A stretch of 64,000 nucleotides of DNA from Plantago ovata (taxonomy: Eukaryota; Streptophyta; Magnoliopsida; Lamiales; Plantaginaceae): positions 108,041,348 through 108,105,347 of the forward strand of contig CM051456.1 of the NCBI GenBank assembly GCA_028274465.1. Reading direction: 5' to 3'. How positions within the stretch are numbered: the first letter of the stretch is position 1; each line of letters begins with the position of its first letter. Below, piece by piece: positions 34,363 to 46,423 of the stretch. Both the position numbers and the translations under genes were made by a program. The notes under the pieces are model-generated. The model had not been told where the DNA came from, did not search any database, and saw only the letters and a program-made list of their open reading frames with translations.

Positions 34363-36440
34363 GTGGCGATTGTATCGAACCCCATACGAGCTTATTTGCC
34401 TGCGTGAGAAAAATAAATTTATTAGATGAATATCTAATTTACTACGAGCGAATGTAGAAAGTTATTGACTTAGCTTATAGAATACTAAGCTGCTAACCTA
34501 TCACTAAATTATACTACTTGGTAAACATTTCCATTCCTATAAATTTTAAATTCCAGCTAACTTATCGGTCATTAGTCACGAACTAAATTTATTGTGAAAT
34601 TCCTTTTTTATTTTTCAGAATCGAAACTCAGAAGGAAATTAAAATGGTTCAATTCACATGAAATATCACTCGTCTTGTGCAACAATTCATAGCACCAAAA
34701 CACGCATCCTCAGATCATCGTCATCATCACCTTATGATTTGTCTTTTTGCCACCGATTACACCCTACTCATCATCTTTCTGTTACTTGTTTTTGTTCTCT
34801 TCTAAGCAAGTCAATATACATTTTTGGTATATACTATATACAGACTTATATGTCTGTACAACTTTAATTTTAAATCTCCATTTCTAACATTTCTTCTAGA
34901 GTTACGTTATAAAGAGTATTAGACTTAGACATATCGAGTATCTAAGTTTTGAGTATACACTAGACATTGTTTGTTACATGTACTTGACATGGCGTACCAC
35001 GCAGTTGTTATAAATATATATTCGTTTTTTCTATATCATCAATGTTATAGATAATTATTAAGTACTATATTTATTATGTGAATAAGTTTCAATGTCGTGG
35101 ACTCCCGGTCATCAGTACCAATAATATGGACCTTACAATATGTTACATTTATTGATCATTAACTCAGAGAGAGAGAGAGAGAGTTTCTATGAAGCCAATG
35201 CTAGTGGTGGGAGGAGACATAAGAATAAGTATATCGCAGCCATATGAAATTTCAATTGTGTGCGGAAAATACACCATGAGGAGAAGGAGAAGAAGAAGAA
35301 ATCGTCACCCAACTTAGTTTCTCATTCGTTCGGAGAGTAACTAGAAACTTGGAAAACATTTGATGAAACGGATATTATATTTAGTCTAAATGAAACAAGA
35401 CCAACGTACTCATCCAAATAGAAGTCCAACAAGATAGCCCTCTAAAACTTTAGGAGAGGCTTTAATTTCTCAAGTATGCAAAGAATCTCGACAGTTACTA
35501 ATAAAAAAAAGTTACACCCATTTTTTTCCCCCTTTCTAACTCCTAGCTAAATAATTGAACGGGCACTATTTTACAGGATGTGTTCTATATGGAAACTTAA
35601 ACATGTCCATACACGCAACGATCGAATGAATTATTTCAGTGACGACAAGCCAAGATAGTTTTCAATCATTTGGTTTTTATATATGATTGATGCAGCACTT
35701 AGGGATCGATCGAGATTAATTGGAGACTCAAGTAGTGTACGTAGTACAATTAAAGGGAATGATTTCAGCAAGTATTTGTGGTGATTAATTAAGAAGGGTC
35801 ATGGTAGTGGAGCCCTATTTCACAAACTTGTGGCCTCATAAGCGATTTGTTGGCATTTTCGACTTACCAAAATTTGTTGTAAAATTTGTAACCATCTTCA
35901 AAATTATATTCGATCCACACGCGACCAACGAATTGTTGTTTGCATGAAACTAGTTTAATTTGTTGGCTTCTGTGTTAGGACGAAATTGTTTAATCATTAT
36001 ATCAATGATTCAAGGATATGACATGACTTTAATGATGTGATGGTAACGATGTACAATTGTTCGATCGGTAACCTATCGTACTTTCAATTTTTGTCATAGA
36101 CCCAAATGATAGACATCAGATTGCGTTTATCTATACATTTAAACCTCATATATTTCTCAACTAGTTAATTACATATGATCATTTATTTATCCCGTCACAC
36201 CGATGGTATGTCAATCTTCGAGAAATATTGGAAAAGAATGTTTAGTCCCTCAATTGTTTTTTGCATAAGAAACTCACCTATGTGATAAAAGTCTGGCTTC
36301 GCCTTATTATAGAAGGATTTCTGCAACACCTCATACTCACGAATTGTGTTACACATAATGATATTTTTTTAAGCAGCAATTTGTTCAGATCTCTCGCGAT
36401 TTGAGAATGTCTAATCCGTGTGATGGATTACCGTCAATGA
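34363..36440. other. gene-poor intergenic region
   Basis: No gene recognised. A short (GA)n run lies at about 35167-35185. Small open frames (for example 34658-34867) have no domain. Confidence 0.5.
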
Positions 36441-36895
36441 TGTTGGTGCGAAAAACAAAATTTAGGATAGAGAAAGACAGAAGCTCGCAAAATTAGGAGT
36501 CTTGCAAGAAAGAAAGAGAGACAACGGAAACCATAACTGTATTCATTAAACAGTGAGAGTGACAATTAGGGTTGGCTAGTTTATATAACATATCAGAAAC
36601 CGTCTAGGGTATCTCATGGGACAAAGGTCTGACAGGCTTAGCCCAACAAAAGAATATTCTAGACTCCAACGGATAAACATAAAGACTCTAACGGATAAGA
36701 TACACTAACTCAACCATGACTCGATGAACAAACATATAAATAAATCGATAAGAATTAAAGATACTTTGGGTTGGGCTTCAAGGTCCACTTGGCGATTATG
36801 TGGCTATCTTATCCTGGGTTGTGTGTGGATCAAATGGTCTGGCCGTGACGCTTGGACTGTGTGAGCCGCACGGCCGAGCTAGAGGAATCTCAACA
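36441..36895 (-). mobile_element. probable solo LTR
   Basis: About 455 bp with TGTTGG at the left and CTCAACA at the right. It has a TATA-type GTTATATAAACTAGCC on the minus strand near 36575-36590 and downstream sequence organised like the gypsy LTR at 28561-29079. CAATG occurs just outside both ends (one extra A at the left), compatible with a 5-bp duplication. No internal region is attached. Confidence 0.45.
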
Positions 36896-37029
36896 CAATG
36901 GATTAAAAAAGAAAGGGAAAAACTTTTTAAAAAAAACATGAAAAAATACAACCAAGATGAAGATACAATGGGAACAAACTTAATTAGACACTTCTAAGTT
37001 GGAACTACAACGGTACCAAGTGAACACCA

Positions 37030-37270
37030 AAATAAGAGCGTTTGTATTCCACATCACTTGTGAGACACACATTAACTCCTCTATAAGTTAGATAACTTGA
37101 TTACTTTAATAAGGCATTTTAAGGTGTTATTGTTCCAACATGTCTATGATATCAGAGCCAAGGTGTTAGAATATCATATCACATAACTTGTGAGAGACAT
37201 AATCTTATATGTAAGTTGGATAACCTTGTCGCTTTAATAAGACATTTTATGGTGTTATAAACCGAACTTC
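37030..37270. repeat. degenerate TRIM-like LTRs
   Basis: Two divergent copies of the LTR consensus (CACATCACTTGTGAGA, ATAAGTTGGATAAC, TTTAATAAGACATTTTA) lie at about 37045-37140 and 37163-37265. They are separated by TGATATCAGAGCC (37147-37159), which resembles the initiator tRNA-Met primer binding site. Confidence 0.6.
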
Positions 37271-37274
37271 AATA

Positions 37275-37628
37275 TGTTAAAACTCTATTTCACATCACTT
37301 CAGAGTAGGTCCTAAAGTCAATATACGACCTAGTTCCCTTTTTTAAAAAATAAGACATTTTAAGGGAATAATGACTCAATTCTAGTTTGCTATCAGAGCA
37401 GGACCAAGTTGATGATGGTTGTTTGCCCATGATGGCTTTGAGCCGATGTATATTCCCGCATTTAATGGTCCACATTTTAGAGTCGATGGTCATACCGGCC
37501 TACACGTGAGGGGGCATGTTAAACCTATTCCACGTCACTTGATAGTGTGGATCCTAAAATCAATATATATATTGGATAACTTTCTCCCCTTAATAAGACA
37601 TTTTTAAGGGGATGGTGGATCAATTCTA
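37275..37628 (+). mobile_element. TRIM (miniature LTR retrotransposon)
   Basis: LTRs of about 110 bp at 37275-37384 and 37517-37628 both start TGTTAAA and end CAATTCTA. They enclose a 132-bp internal region with a PBS-like TGCTATCAGAGC (37388-37399) and a purine tract GTGAGGGGG immediately before the second LTR. It has no coding capacity. The layout is that of a TRIM. Related LTR pieces lie directly upstream and at 32.7-33.1 kb. Confidence 0.68.
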
Positions 37629-38256
37629 ATAATTCAGAACCAAGAAATCAACGCCTTCCAACCTCGAGCCAATTCAAATGAAGAACGCTAAAAAAGATCA
37701 TAAAAAACCCATAGCGTGACACCAATGGACGGGCCAGCGGAACACCGAGATGACACACCACCCATACCCACATTCTTATCGGATAGTCACGCTCCCACAC
37801 TCTATATAAATATAAATGTAGTGGCAAATAAATTAAAATATGTTCATAGTCCCCTATACGCACTAGGTACTAGCAACAATCCTCCACCATGTACATACGA
37901 AAATGAAAATAATAAGTAATTTAAAAGTGTTATCTCGGCAAGAAAGGAAGCTAGCCATTCTTAACATAACCCATAAATTTTGTTAAAAAATTGCAAACTA
38001 ACCGAGTCTCTCATGACCTGTCAAGGGCGACAGGATTCAACACATAGGCAAATCAAATAAAGTTAAAATATTCCAACAGATAACAGTGGTACTTGTACCC
38101 AAAAACACAACTTGTTTCACATATAAAATAAACGGTCCGTACCTCAAACTCTCAAATCCAGGTCCTCCATCAAAGTTCAAACCACCAATCTCCGAAAGAC
38201 TATATGGCACTGTAGGTAGCTACAGATATTCTATATCTTCAAACATTAATGAATTG
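37629..38256. other. intergenic
   Basis: No gene recognised. The last 40 bp before the tRNA hold TATA-like CTATATC and a CAA (38239-38242 region), the usual upstream signals of plant tRNA genes. Confidence 0.4.
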
Positions 38257-38328
38257 GGTTCTATGGTGTAGTGGTTAGCACTCTGGACTTTGAATCCAGC
38301 GACCTGGGTTCGACTCCCGGTAGGACCT
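38257..38328 (+). tRNA. tRNA-Gln (anticodon TTG)
   Basis: 72 bp, no intron. The acceptor stem GGTTCTA pairs with TAGGACC (one G-T wobble), with T as discriminator. The A box is in TGGTGTAGTGGTTAGCAC, the anticodon arm CTGGA-CTTTGAA-TCCAG gives TTG (Gln), and the T arm is CTGGGTTCGACTCCCGG with B box GGTTCGACTCC. A T6 pol III terminator follows at 38330-38335. It looks functional. Confidence 0.97.
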
Positions 38329-38329
38329 G

Positions 38330-38395
38330 TTTTTTGTATTTGCTAAAAGTCCTGTAAAAATGTTTTGTATTTGCTAAAAGTCTAGTAAAAAACAT
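38330..38395. repeat. 33-bp tandem duplication at the tRNA terminator
   Basis: TTTTTGTATTTGCTAAAAGTC-type sequence plus a GTAAAAA tail occurs twice in a row, so the tRNA's T-run terminator is partly duplicated (T6 then T4). Confidence 0.85.
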
Positions 38396-38491
38396 TTGAT
38401 TCTAATTTTTTAGTTGTAATCTCGATAAAAGTATTAAAAAGAAATATCAATCAATTTTCTGAGCCGTAAATTTATTACTAAAATTTTAATT

Positions 38492-39326
38492 GAGAAAATG
38501 CCAAATTAGTACCCTCTTATGAGGAGTTAACTCAAAATTGTCCCTACTATTCGATCAATTACATTTTGGTACCAAATAGCGTTGACTGGACCCTATTTAC
38601 ATAAATGTCATTGTCTCAAAACCCCCAAATCAAACAAGTCTTATCTCTCAAATAATTTAATATTTTTTTTCTTTTTCTTTTCTTTTTTTTTTTTATCTTT
38701 TTTTTTTACCATCTTCTTCCTCCTTATATATGCCTCCGGTACCGGAGTGATTCCGGTCTCCGGTACCGGAACTTAAGCTCCGATGAGGAGCTGGTAATAA
38801 GCTCCGACGAGGAGCTCAGAGCTCCAACTTCGGAGCTTTACAGAGCTCCGATCTGGAGCTCTAAAGCTACAGATTGGAGCTCTAAAGTTCTAAAGCTCCG
38901 ATCTAAAGCTCTAAAGATCTGGAGCTGTAAAGCTCCAGATCGGAGCTCTGTAAAGCTCCGATACAGCTCCGATGAGGAGCTATGTAATAGAGCTCCTCAT
39001 CGGAGCTTTACAGCTCCGATCTGGAGCTGTAGCTCTGTAGCCGCTCCGATTGGAGCTGCTACAGGTCTGGTCGGAGCTCCAGCCGGAGCTCCGGTCAAGG
39101 CCATGGAGGTGAAGTTTTTTTTTTTAAGTTTTTTTTTTTTTCTTTTTATCTTTTTTCCTTTTTTTTTAATAATAGTAAGGGTTGTTTGGCTTTCAAAAAA
39201 TCTGAAAAAGGAACAGTACTTAGAGCGCCATTTGGTCAAATTCGTGTACCAAAATGTAATTGATCGAGTAGTGGGTACTATTTTGTAATTAAGGCTCACA
39301 AGAAGGTACTATAGATATATTTGCCT
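38492..39326. mobile_element. MULE-like element with long inverted ends
   Basis: 835 bp flanked by 9-bp duplications ATTTTAATT (38483-38491 and 39327-39335), the size typical of Mutator-like elements. The inverted ends run about 110 bp and share TAGTACC and CGATCAATTACATTTTGGTAC. No transposase is present. The interior holds T-rich tracts around the AGCT palindrome cluster. Confidence 0.85.
38740..39095. repeat. AGCT-centred micro-palindrome cluster
   Basis: A dense array of GGAGCT/AGCTCC words, often as GGAGCTC or AGCTCCGAT(C/G)(T/A)GGAGCT, and two GGTACCGG-type palindromes. I count about 26 AGCT tetramers by eye in roughly 320 bp. It is not a tandem repeat: word order and orientation vary, so many overlapping hairpins are possible. 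Confidence 0.85.
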
Positions 39327-39401
39327 ATTTTAATTTGTGCTGAAACTAATTATAAAATAATCAATTAAAAAATAGGACAACTAAAATTATAAAAATATAC
39401 T

Positions 39402-40020
39402 CCCTCCGTCAGATAATAAGTGTGTACGTTTGCTTTTTGCATGATTTTTAATGAATAGTTTTGTTTGGTAGTATTATATTAATATTGTATGTAATGTGGT
39501 GTATTGGATTAAAAGAGTGTGAGAATGAGTAGAGATAAAGAAGTGTAAATTTGGGATCCATATTTAAAATAATATAGATGGGATGTGGGTATTTTCCAAA
39601 AATGAAAACGTAAAGAATTGATTCTTATTTTTAGTTGTAATCTCGATAAAAGTATTACAAAGAAATATCAATCAATTTCTTAGCCGTAAATTTATCACTA
39701 AAACTTTAATTTGTGCTGAAATTAATTATAAAATAATCAATTAAAAAATAGGACAACTAAAATTATAAAAATATACTCCTTCCGTCCCGATGATAAGTGT
39801 ACGTTTGCTTTTTGCACGGTTTTTAATGAATAGTTTTGTTTGGTAGTGTTATATTAATATTGTATGTAAATGTGGTGTATTGGATTAAAAGAGTGTGAGA
39901 ATGAGTAGAGATAAAGAAGTGTAAATTTGGGATCCATATTTAAAATAATATAGATGGGATGTGGGTACTTTTAAAAAATGAAAACGTAAAGAATTGATTG
40001 GGACGTCCAAAAAAGAAAGA
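39402..40020. repeat. Stowaway-like end, duplicated
   Basis: CTCCCTCCGTC (39402) and CTCCTTCCGTCCCGATGATAAG (39775) are the hallmark left ends of Stowaway MITEs. A GGGACGTCCAAAAAAGAAAG body segment lies at about 39999-40018. A matching right terminus was not found, so only partial elements are present within the tandem units. Confidence 0.5.
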
Positions 40021-41527
40021 CAGATCATTATATCATTTTATTTTTTTTGCTGAAAAACAAATCTTTTAAATTTGTGAAACTATAATCAATATTTTATTGA
40101 TCTCAAGTTAGTTCGAGACAAAAATTAATTTCATACAGTTTGTTTTAGACTAAAATTAGTTTTCGAAAGTTAATTTCAGAAAAAATTCAGATTAAGACCA
40201 AATTTTATTTCAAAACTGAGTTTAACACCAAAGCTAGTTTCAGATAAAAACTAAATATTAGTGTCAATGTTAGTTTAATTTGTTTCCGTTAGTTTTACCA
40301 CCCCATTATTTTTACACTTATTTTAGCATCAATAGAGTTAGTTTCAGCCTCACTCTGCCAATTGTATTATGGAATGGAACTGGATTTCTCCCGCCCAACT
40401 TAATGACATGGAGATCTACGGTACAGTCCAACATTTTACAATCCACTTCCACATGGCGAATTATGGGCCACATATTGGGCTGCCCGTTAAATTAGGCGCG
40501 GACGGTGCCAGACCGTAATAAAAGGTCATCATACTTTTATAATATAATTTCATTAATTGTTTTTTCGGCATAATTTGGAAATAATACGACATCCAATTCT
40601 GATTTAAAAAAATTAATAAAATGAAATGGGAAGTATCAAAGTAGTTTTGGAATGAAATTTTTGTTGGATTTGGTATCTTGGGGCTATCGAACAGTTGCCT
40701 TTATTTATTCTGCTGTGCAACAGATGCTCTCTTCCTTCTCTGACTTTCAAGTAGTGCACCTGGGACATTCTGTGATAAGTTTTCCATGCAGTTCTAATGG
40801 TTGCTGTTTGATTTTTGTACTAAGCATGCACCTATGAAATTATACAAAAGAAAACTGACCAGAGAGAGTATCAACAAAGATGCATAAAAAGAGTTTGAAA
40901 TGATAAAAAGTATCATCAATAGTAGTATAAGTTAAATGTTACAGAAGAAGAAGATTACCAAGCAACAGATTACAAAATAACAAGCAGAAGCATCACAACT
41001 CTTAGACGTCTTTACTATCAAAACTCTTCAATACGCCTACAGCTTTCTGCTCATTCTCAATCTGTAAATATACACTCTTCCTCATCATCGTTCATAACCA
41101 CGTAATAACAACATAGGAAACAAATCCTCAGAGAAAAGCTCAATCTTCTTCATTAAGCCCAATTCTTGGAGTATAAGGCTTCCAACACCGTGCAACCAAG
41201 TAAGAAGGAACTTCGATATGATGAGTAACAATAAACCATGTGCTGCTAGCAGCGTACAGTGAAAAATGCATGAACGACACCCCTGTCATCATATGCAATG
41301 TGCATGCACCAATTCTCCATATGTGAGATTATCTTAAAGAAACTCAGCACTGAAGCCACATTACAAGTTTTGGTGCAAAATAAATTTTCCAGATATGGAA
41401 ACATATGAGAATTGATGTATAGAGTATTTGAAACCACAAGGAAATATGTTATGTGCAATAAACGTAACATAGGAGATTTGGCGTAAGCGGCATATATCAG
41501 ACGGGTTTTATGCAATTATCCCTACTG
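40021..41527. other. intergenic and kinase 3' flank
   Basis: No gene recognised. 40090-40330 is a low-complexity stretch rich in TTAGTTT(C/T)AG words. The region just below 41528 is probably the 3' UTR of the kinase gene. Confidence 0.45.
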
Positions 41528-44500
41528 CTAACCGCTGTTGGCATCAAAACTTCCTTGTGCATTTTGTCGTCTTTTCTCCCTCCAATTTTCACCCCACATT
41601 TTGGCCTCTGCAACAGCTCGTTCCCTCTCCAAATCACGGTTCAACATTCTCGCAGTTTCTCTAGGCGAATCGTCCTTCTCCGATCCTTCGAGGTCCCATT
41701 TACGGCCTGAGCCTCCCCCTTCTTCATTCCTCAATATTCGCCCACCTCTCTCGTCCTTGCTCCTATTATCATCTTTCTCCCCGGTAAGTCTGTTGCTATT
41801 GCCAGGGGTCGGGCTCGGATCATACGCCTGATTTGCAAGGTAAGAAAGGGCGGTGACAACATCACCAATTAAGGGGCGCGCAGCAGCCTGTTCTTGGATA
41901 CACATGGAAGCGACGGCCAGAGCTTGGTAAAGGCCCCGCATAGGAAATTTCCCTTGCAGCTTCGGATCTGCCAGTCTTGCAAATTTTCTACGGTCATTGA
42001 ACAATGGCCGTGCCTGCATCAGAACAAATGTAGATGGATAAGACAGTGCATATAGTCCAAAAAGCAATATTTACATTCTGCAGGAAATAGGGACAGTTTC
42101 ATTTTAGAGATGTCATTCAGCGGGTTAAGTATTACGCCTGTTCATGACTTTTTCAAGAATACATTGTAACCACTATGCAAAAGTATAAATACAGTTTCAA
42201 ACTTGAGCTCAGACTGCATAAATCACAAGTTTCATTCCCATGTATTACAGGTCCATCTCATTATATAGTGGCACAAAGAAGTGGTAAATAAAGATCTGCA
42301 CCATAAAACTTTGACCTATACGACAGTATACAAGTAACAGAAAGCTAGCAAGATACTTACCCATGCAACAAGGTTCTGTTCTCCTGGTGGTTGGGTGCTA
42401 TCAATGGCTTTACGTCCAGTAATGAGCTCCAAGAAAACTACGCCAAAACTGTATACATCCGATTTCACCGTCAGTTGTCCAGTCATAGCATACTCAGGAG
42501 CACAATAACCATAAGTTCCCATGACCCTTGTGGAGACATGTGACTTGTCTCCTGTAGGCCCTAGCTTTGCAAGTCCAAAGTCAGAAAGCTTTGGAAAGAA
42601 ACCTTCGCCCAGCAATATGTTGGACGATTTGAAATCCCGGTAAATGACTGGAGGATTTGCTTTATCGTGGAGGAACTCCAATCCTTTAGCTGCACCAGCT
42701 GCAATCTTCATTCTAGTGTTCCAATCAAGAGGCTCTCTATCAGGTTCAAGATCTGGACAATATTATCAAACTTCTATCATCAATTGGACATAAAACAAAA
42801 CTAGAGATGAGAGTAAAGACGACCAAGTATGCCACAATTTTTCGTCGTTGGATAGTTTATAGGTAGTTTATATACAGTATCATTTTATATTTAGACAATA
42901 TTTAGATTATCCAAATACTTTACAATTAATAATAATTCCAGTACTTGTTTGGTTCAATCCCGGTGGAGATGATATACTTATCACTGTATTACTTGTGTCC
43001 ACGATATCACACACTTGCGATTTTGTGTATTAAAAATCAACCCTCCAATTTGGGGCCCGGGGGCAAACTTTAGCAGAGAGAATGTCTATAAGAAAAAGAT
43101 GATATCAAATATCATATCCAGATCCAGACCAGAATACACTGAAAGAATCAGGTAAAACTCATGTATGGCTAAAAAATTGCAATATGGGTAGAAAAGTGAC
43201 AGTCATTGGAAAGATTAGGTATAACCATTAACCAAGCCACATTGTCAAATATAAAACAATAGGTAGGATTGTAGGAAAGTTCACATAGAAGTAGAATATG
43301 GACAGGAAGCAACAATCCTCCCTTGTAAAAAGAGTGGTGGAACCCTGGCACCAGTTCTAATGACATGTTTTTTATTTCGTTTTACTTCCGAAGATAAAAA
43401 ATACAGAATTGTCGTTTTTCAGATAACTAATACATGAATTCCAGCAAGAAACAAGCAAAGAGTAGTGTTAAAGGTAATTCCTATCTGTAAGCTTCAACGG
43501 GAAAAAATATCCATGTTTCCTCTATAAGGCAAATAATATTAGACAAACTTACAAAGGAGGCAGTAAGGCACATGATATCTACCACACCTCCACTTCACTA
43601 AATGATAGAGAACAAGTAGGTATTTGGACCAAATCTCAAAGCCACAAACAAAAATTGGGAGCAAAGCTCAATATCAATATTATAACTATATGTCTGAATG
43701 AAAAGTCAGCATAAACTAGTAAGCTTTCGCCTCTATAGGACCAAAAAAAAACAACCTATTCTAAGAATTAGAAATCAACTAGGTCCAATGGGAAAAGGAA
43801 TAGAACTACACTAGGAAATCAACTAACTTAAGAAAAACTAAATAAAAGAACTCTAATAATACTAATTCCTTATTCTGAAAATATGCTTAAAATATACTTC
43901 TTGGCTGCCCTATTTCCATCACTAGATTAAACAGATATATTGTTGAAACTATCCGGAATCAAGGACTTAAGGAACAGCTACGTTTGATTCGTTCTGATCG
44001 AGAAATTATGTAGGCAAAAAGGCAACTACAGATGAGGGTTCATCAAGCCCAGATGGACGGCTTGTTTATATGCAAACATAACCCCAGTTTAATCTCTTAG
44101 AGAATACTTACGTACCTAAATAATTACTTCTAGAAGTGTTCAATGTTGAGACTATCTACTGTATTCAGTGGTCCATATTTATTTTTTCCAGTGGTGGCAT
44201 CTACAAGCAACAAGAGACAGATGCATCATGGAAATTACTCGAATTTTGTTCCCCTTAATAAATAAGTAAAAAGAGTACAAGTTCCATCTTGTTGAACAGA
44301 ACTAAGCTATGATCTCCAAATTAAACATGAGAAGTACAACAGAGAGATATTCAGCTAACCATCCAACATCTCACAAATTTCAAACTACAGTAAGAAGAAA
44401 GACAGATACATTTTTCAAAAATTTTACTAGGGAAGAGAAAGGGCTGGCAGAAATAGAATAATAGAACATTCAGCTAAAGAGTTACCGTGAAGGTGATCTT

Positions 44501-46423
44501 CCAGTGAGCCCAAAGGCATAAATTCATAAACAAGAAGTCTCTGATCTCCATCAGCACAGTAACCAATTAAATTGACCAAGTTAGGATGATGCAGAAGGCT
44601 AAGCATTAGCACTTCAACCAAAAATTCTCTGTTACCCTGAAGCCCATTCCTGTCCAACTGCTTTATCGCAGCAATCTGCCAAATCACAATAAAGCTTCTG
44701 AGAGAAAGCAATAACATCAACATCAGGGGAGACAAGAGTAGGGTCACACTATCTTGCTCAACATGTTGATGAATGAAACAAGTGACTTTGGGAGTGCTGT
44801 CTTTTATTTCACCGAATAAGTATAAGTTACAAATTGAAGAAAATACGTTTCAGCAATACAGAACTCAAAGTGAGTAGTTTCTGAAGGAAGGAAGGAAAAA
44901 GAGAAAAGGTAACAGTGGGGTGCTTTTAAAGCCAACTTCTCAAAGATAGCATATAGAGGCAACATGTTCTGATTTCCAAATTAATGTAAATTTTGGATTC
45001 ATGCAGGTGAAGGTGCAAAAGAATGATACAAACTTTTCAGGTATAAATAAAGGTTAATAATGAAGAGGATGAGCCTTGCTTCAATGATACAACGTTAAGC
45101 CATAGTTGATGCGTTTGAATCCCGCAAAGAGACTCTTTCTAAAGCATGCAAGGTAAGGCTGCAAAACCTGGGAGAACTTATGCCCCGGTTTGCCCTTTAG
45201 AAGTCCACAATACTTAACCATGTAAGGATAAAGCAGCTCAAGTATTGATTCTAACTTTTGAAAAAGAGAAGCTGTTTCAAAAGTTTAGTTTCTGCACTTT
45301 TGGACTCCAAAAAACACTAAAAGCATCCCCTTCCCTTCACAGGCTCCTCAAGCACTTATTCTGCAACATGTCTTATAATACACACGGCTACATTTAAAGA
45401 GGACTATCTTCCTAATATAAGTACCAATGAATCATTGCCTGAACATGTCACCCATTGATGATTTCTTAAAATAACCCAGGTAAATCCAGTGAGAACACCT
45501 ACACTAATAAGTTTCCTGAATTCATTTCCAATGTATGGCATAGCAACCCATTCCTATGTGAGCATCATAGAGCATAGATGCGTAGACACTTCTGTTACGT
45601 AATATGGCATTACTAGATGATAAACTCTATCAGTTCAAGTTACTGTTTAAAGTTCAAACTTTGAACAACAAATGCTATTATCTAATAACAACCAAGCTCA
45701 TGGCTACTTCTGAGAGAACTCCAAAGTACATTACAAATATAAATTCAAAAGCGAAGTTGGTGAACATTTACCTGACCATTGGCAAGCCTCCCTTTGTACA
45801 CACGGCCAAAGCCACCTTCCCCTAAGAAACATTCTGGCCTAAAGTTATTCGTAGCAGCAGCTAGCTCACGGAAGGTAAACGTTTGTGCAGCAATTTGCGC
45901 ATCTGGCAAGTTAAACCCAGAACCTTCCTTCCTTAGCCCAACATTGCTCCTCGTTTTCAGTCTGTCACTGCCTTCATGTTGAAACCACAACCAACAACAC
46001 TCATTAGACAATCTAAATAGAGGCCTAATGAATCCACCACACAGTTGTAGTACTATTGTGGATTGAACAAGGACATTATGAAATCTAAAACTGTTCAAAA
46101 CATAAATCAGCAGCATGGTTTAAGTAATTGAGATCTCATTTCAGATTAAACATCAAGAAAACAACACAAGATGAGCAACTACCAATCCCACCAAGCCTAT
46201 ACTAAAATAGTACTACCAGTCAATCATCAGTCAATCAGCAGTCCATAATTGAAGAATTGTGAGATCAGATCAAACAAGAAAAGAAAATAACATACTAACC
46301 AGATGATAATTTGGATATGTTAGAAGGAACAGCAAGATGGACAACTTCTTTGTGATCATCTCTTTCATTATGAGGATTAAGTTTTTCCTCTTCTCTTGAA
46401 TCAAAACAAGGAAAACAACCCAT
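41528..46423 (-). CDS. PBL27-like: receptor-like cytoplasmic kinase RLCK-VII, PBL27-like
   Basis: Five exons with GT..AG introns: 46423-46300, 45971-45772, 44675-44486, 42752-42361 and 42013-41528; about 463 aa. The start MGCFPCF gives an N-myristoylation Gly2 with Cys3 and Cys6 for palmitoylation, so plasma-membrane attachment is expected. Kinase motifs: [11 protein letters not shown] (Gly loop), AAIKQLD (ATP-binding Lys), [13 protein letters not shown] (catalytic loop with the Tyr-Arg-Asp usual in RLCK-VII), [10 protein letters not shown] (DFG), [16 protein letters not shown] (activation loop) and [16 protein letters not shown]. The C-terminal tail is charged and variable. The PBL27/CDL1-type blocks [21 protein letters not shown]-like and [17 protein letters not shown] place it there. 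Family knowledge: relays pattern-receptor signals to MAPK cascades. The exact paralogue is uncertain. No defect seen. Confidence 0.95.

Larger units (their letters stand above)
38398..39996. repeat. tandem duplication, one unit carrying a MULE-like insertion
   Basis: Unit 1 is 38398-39619 and unit 2 is 39620-39996 (377 bp). Removing the 835-bp insertion and one 9-bp target copy leaves unit 1 at 378 bp. The units are near identical through TTAGTTGTAATCTCGATAAA, CCGTAAATTTAT, TTTGTGCTGAAA, CTTTTTGCA and GATGGGATGTGGGTA. Confidence 0.92.

Noticed and set aside
36441-36895. Part of an intact LTR element
   Set aside because: No second LTR, PBS or coding region nearby; kept only as a probable solo LTR.
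41538-41831. 97-codon plus-strand frame
   Set aside because: Antisense to the last kinase exon.
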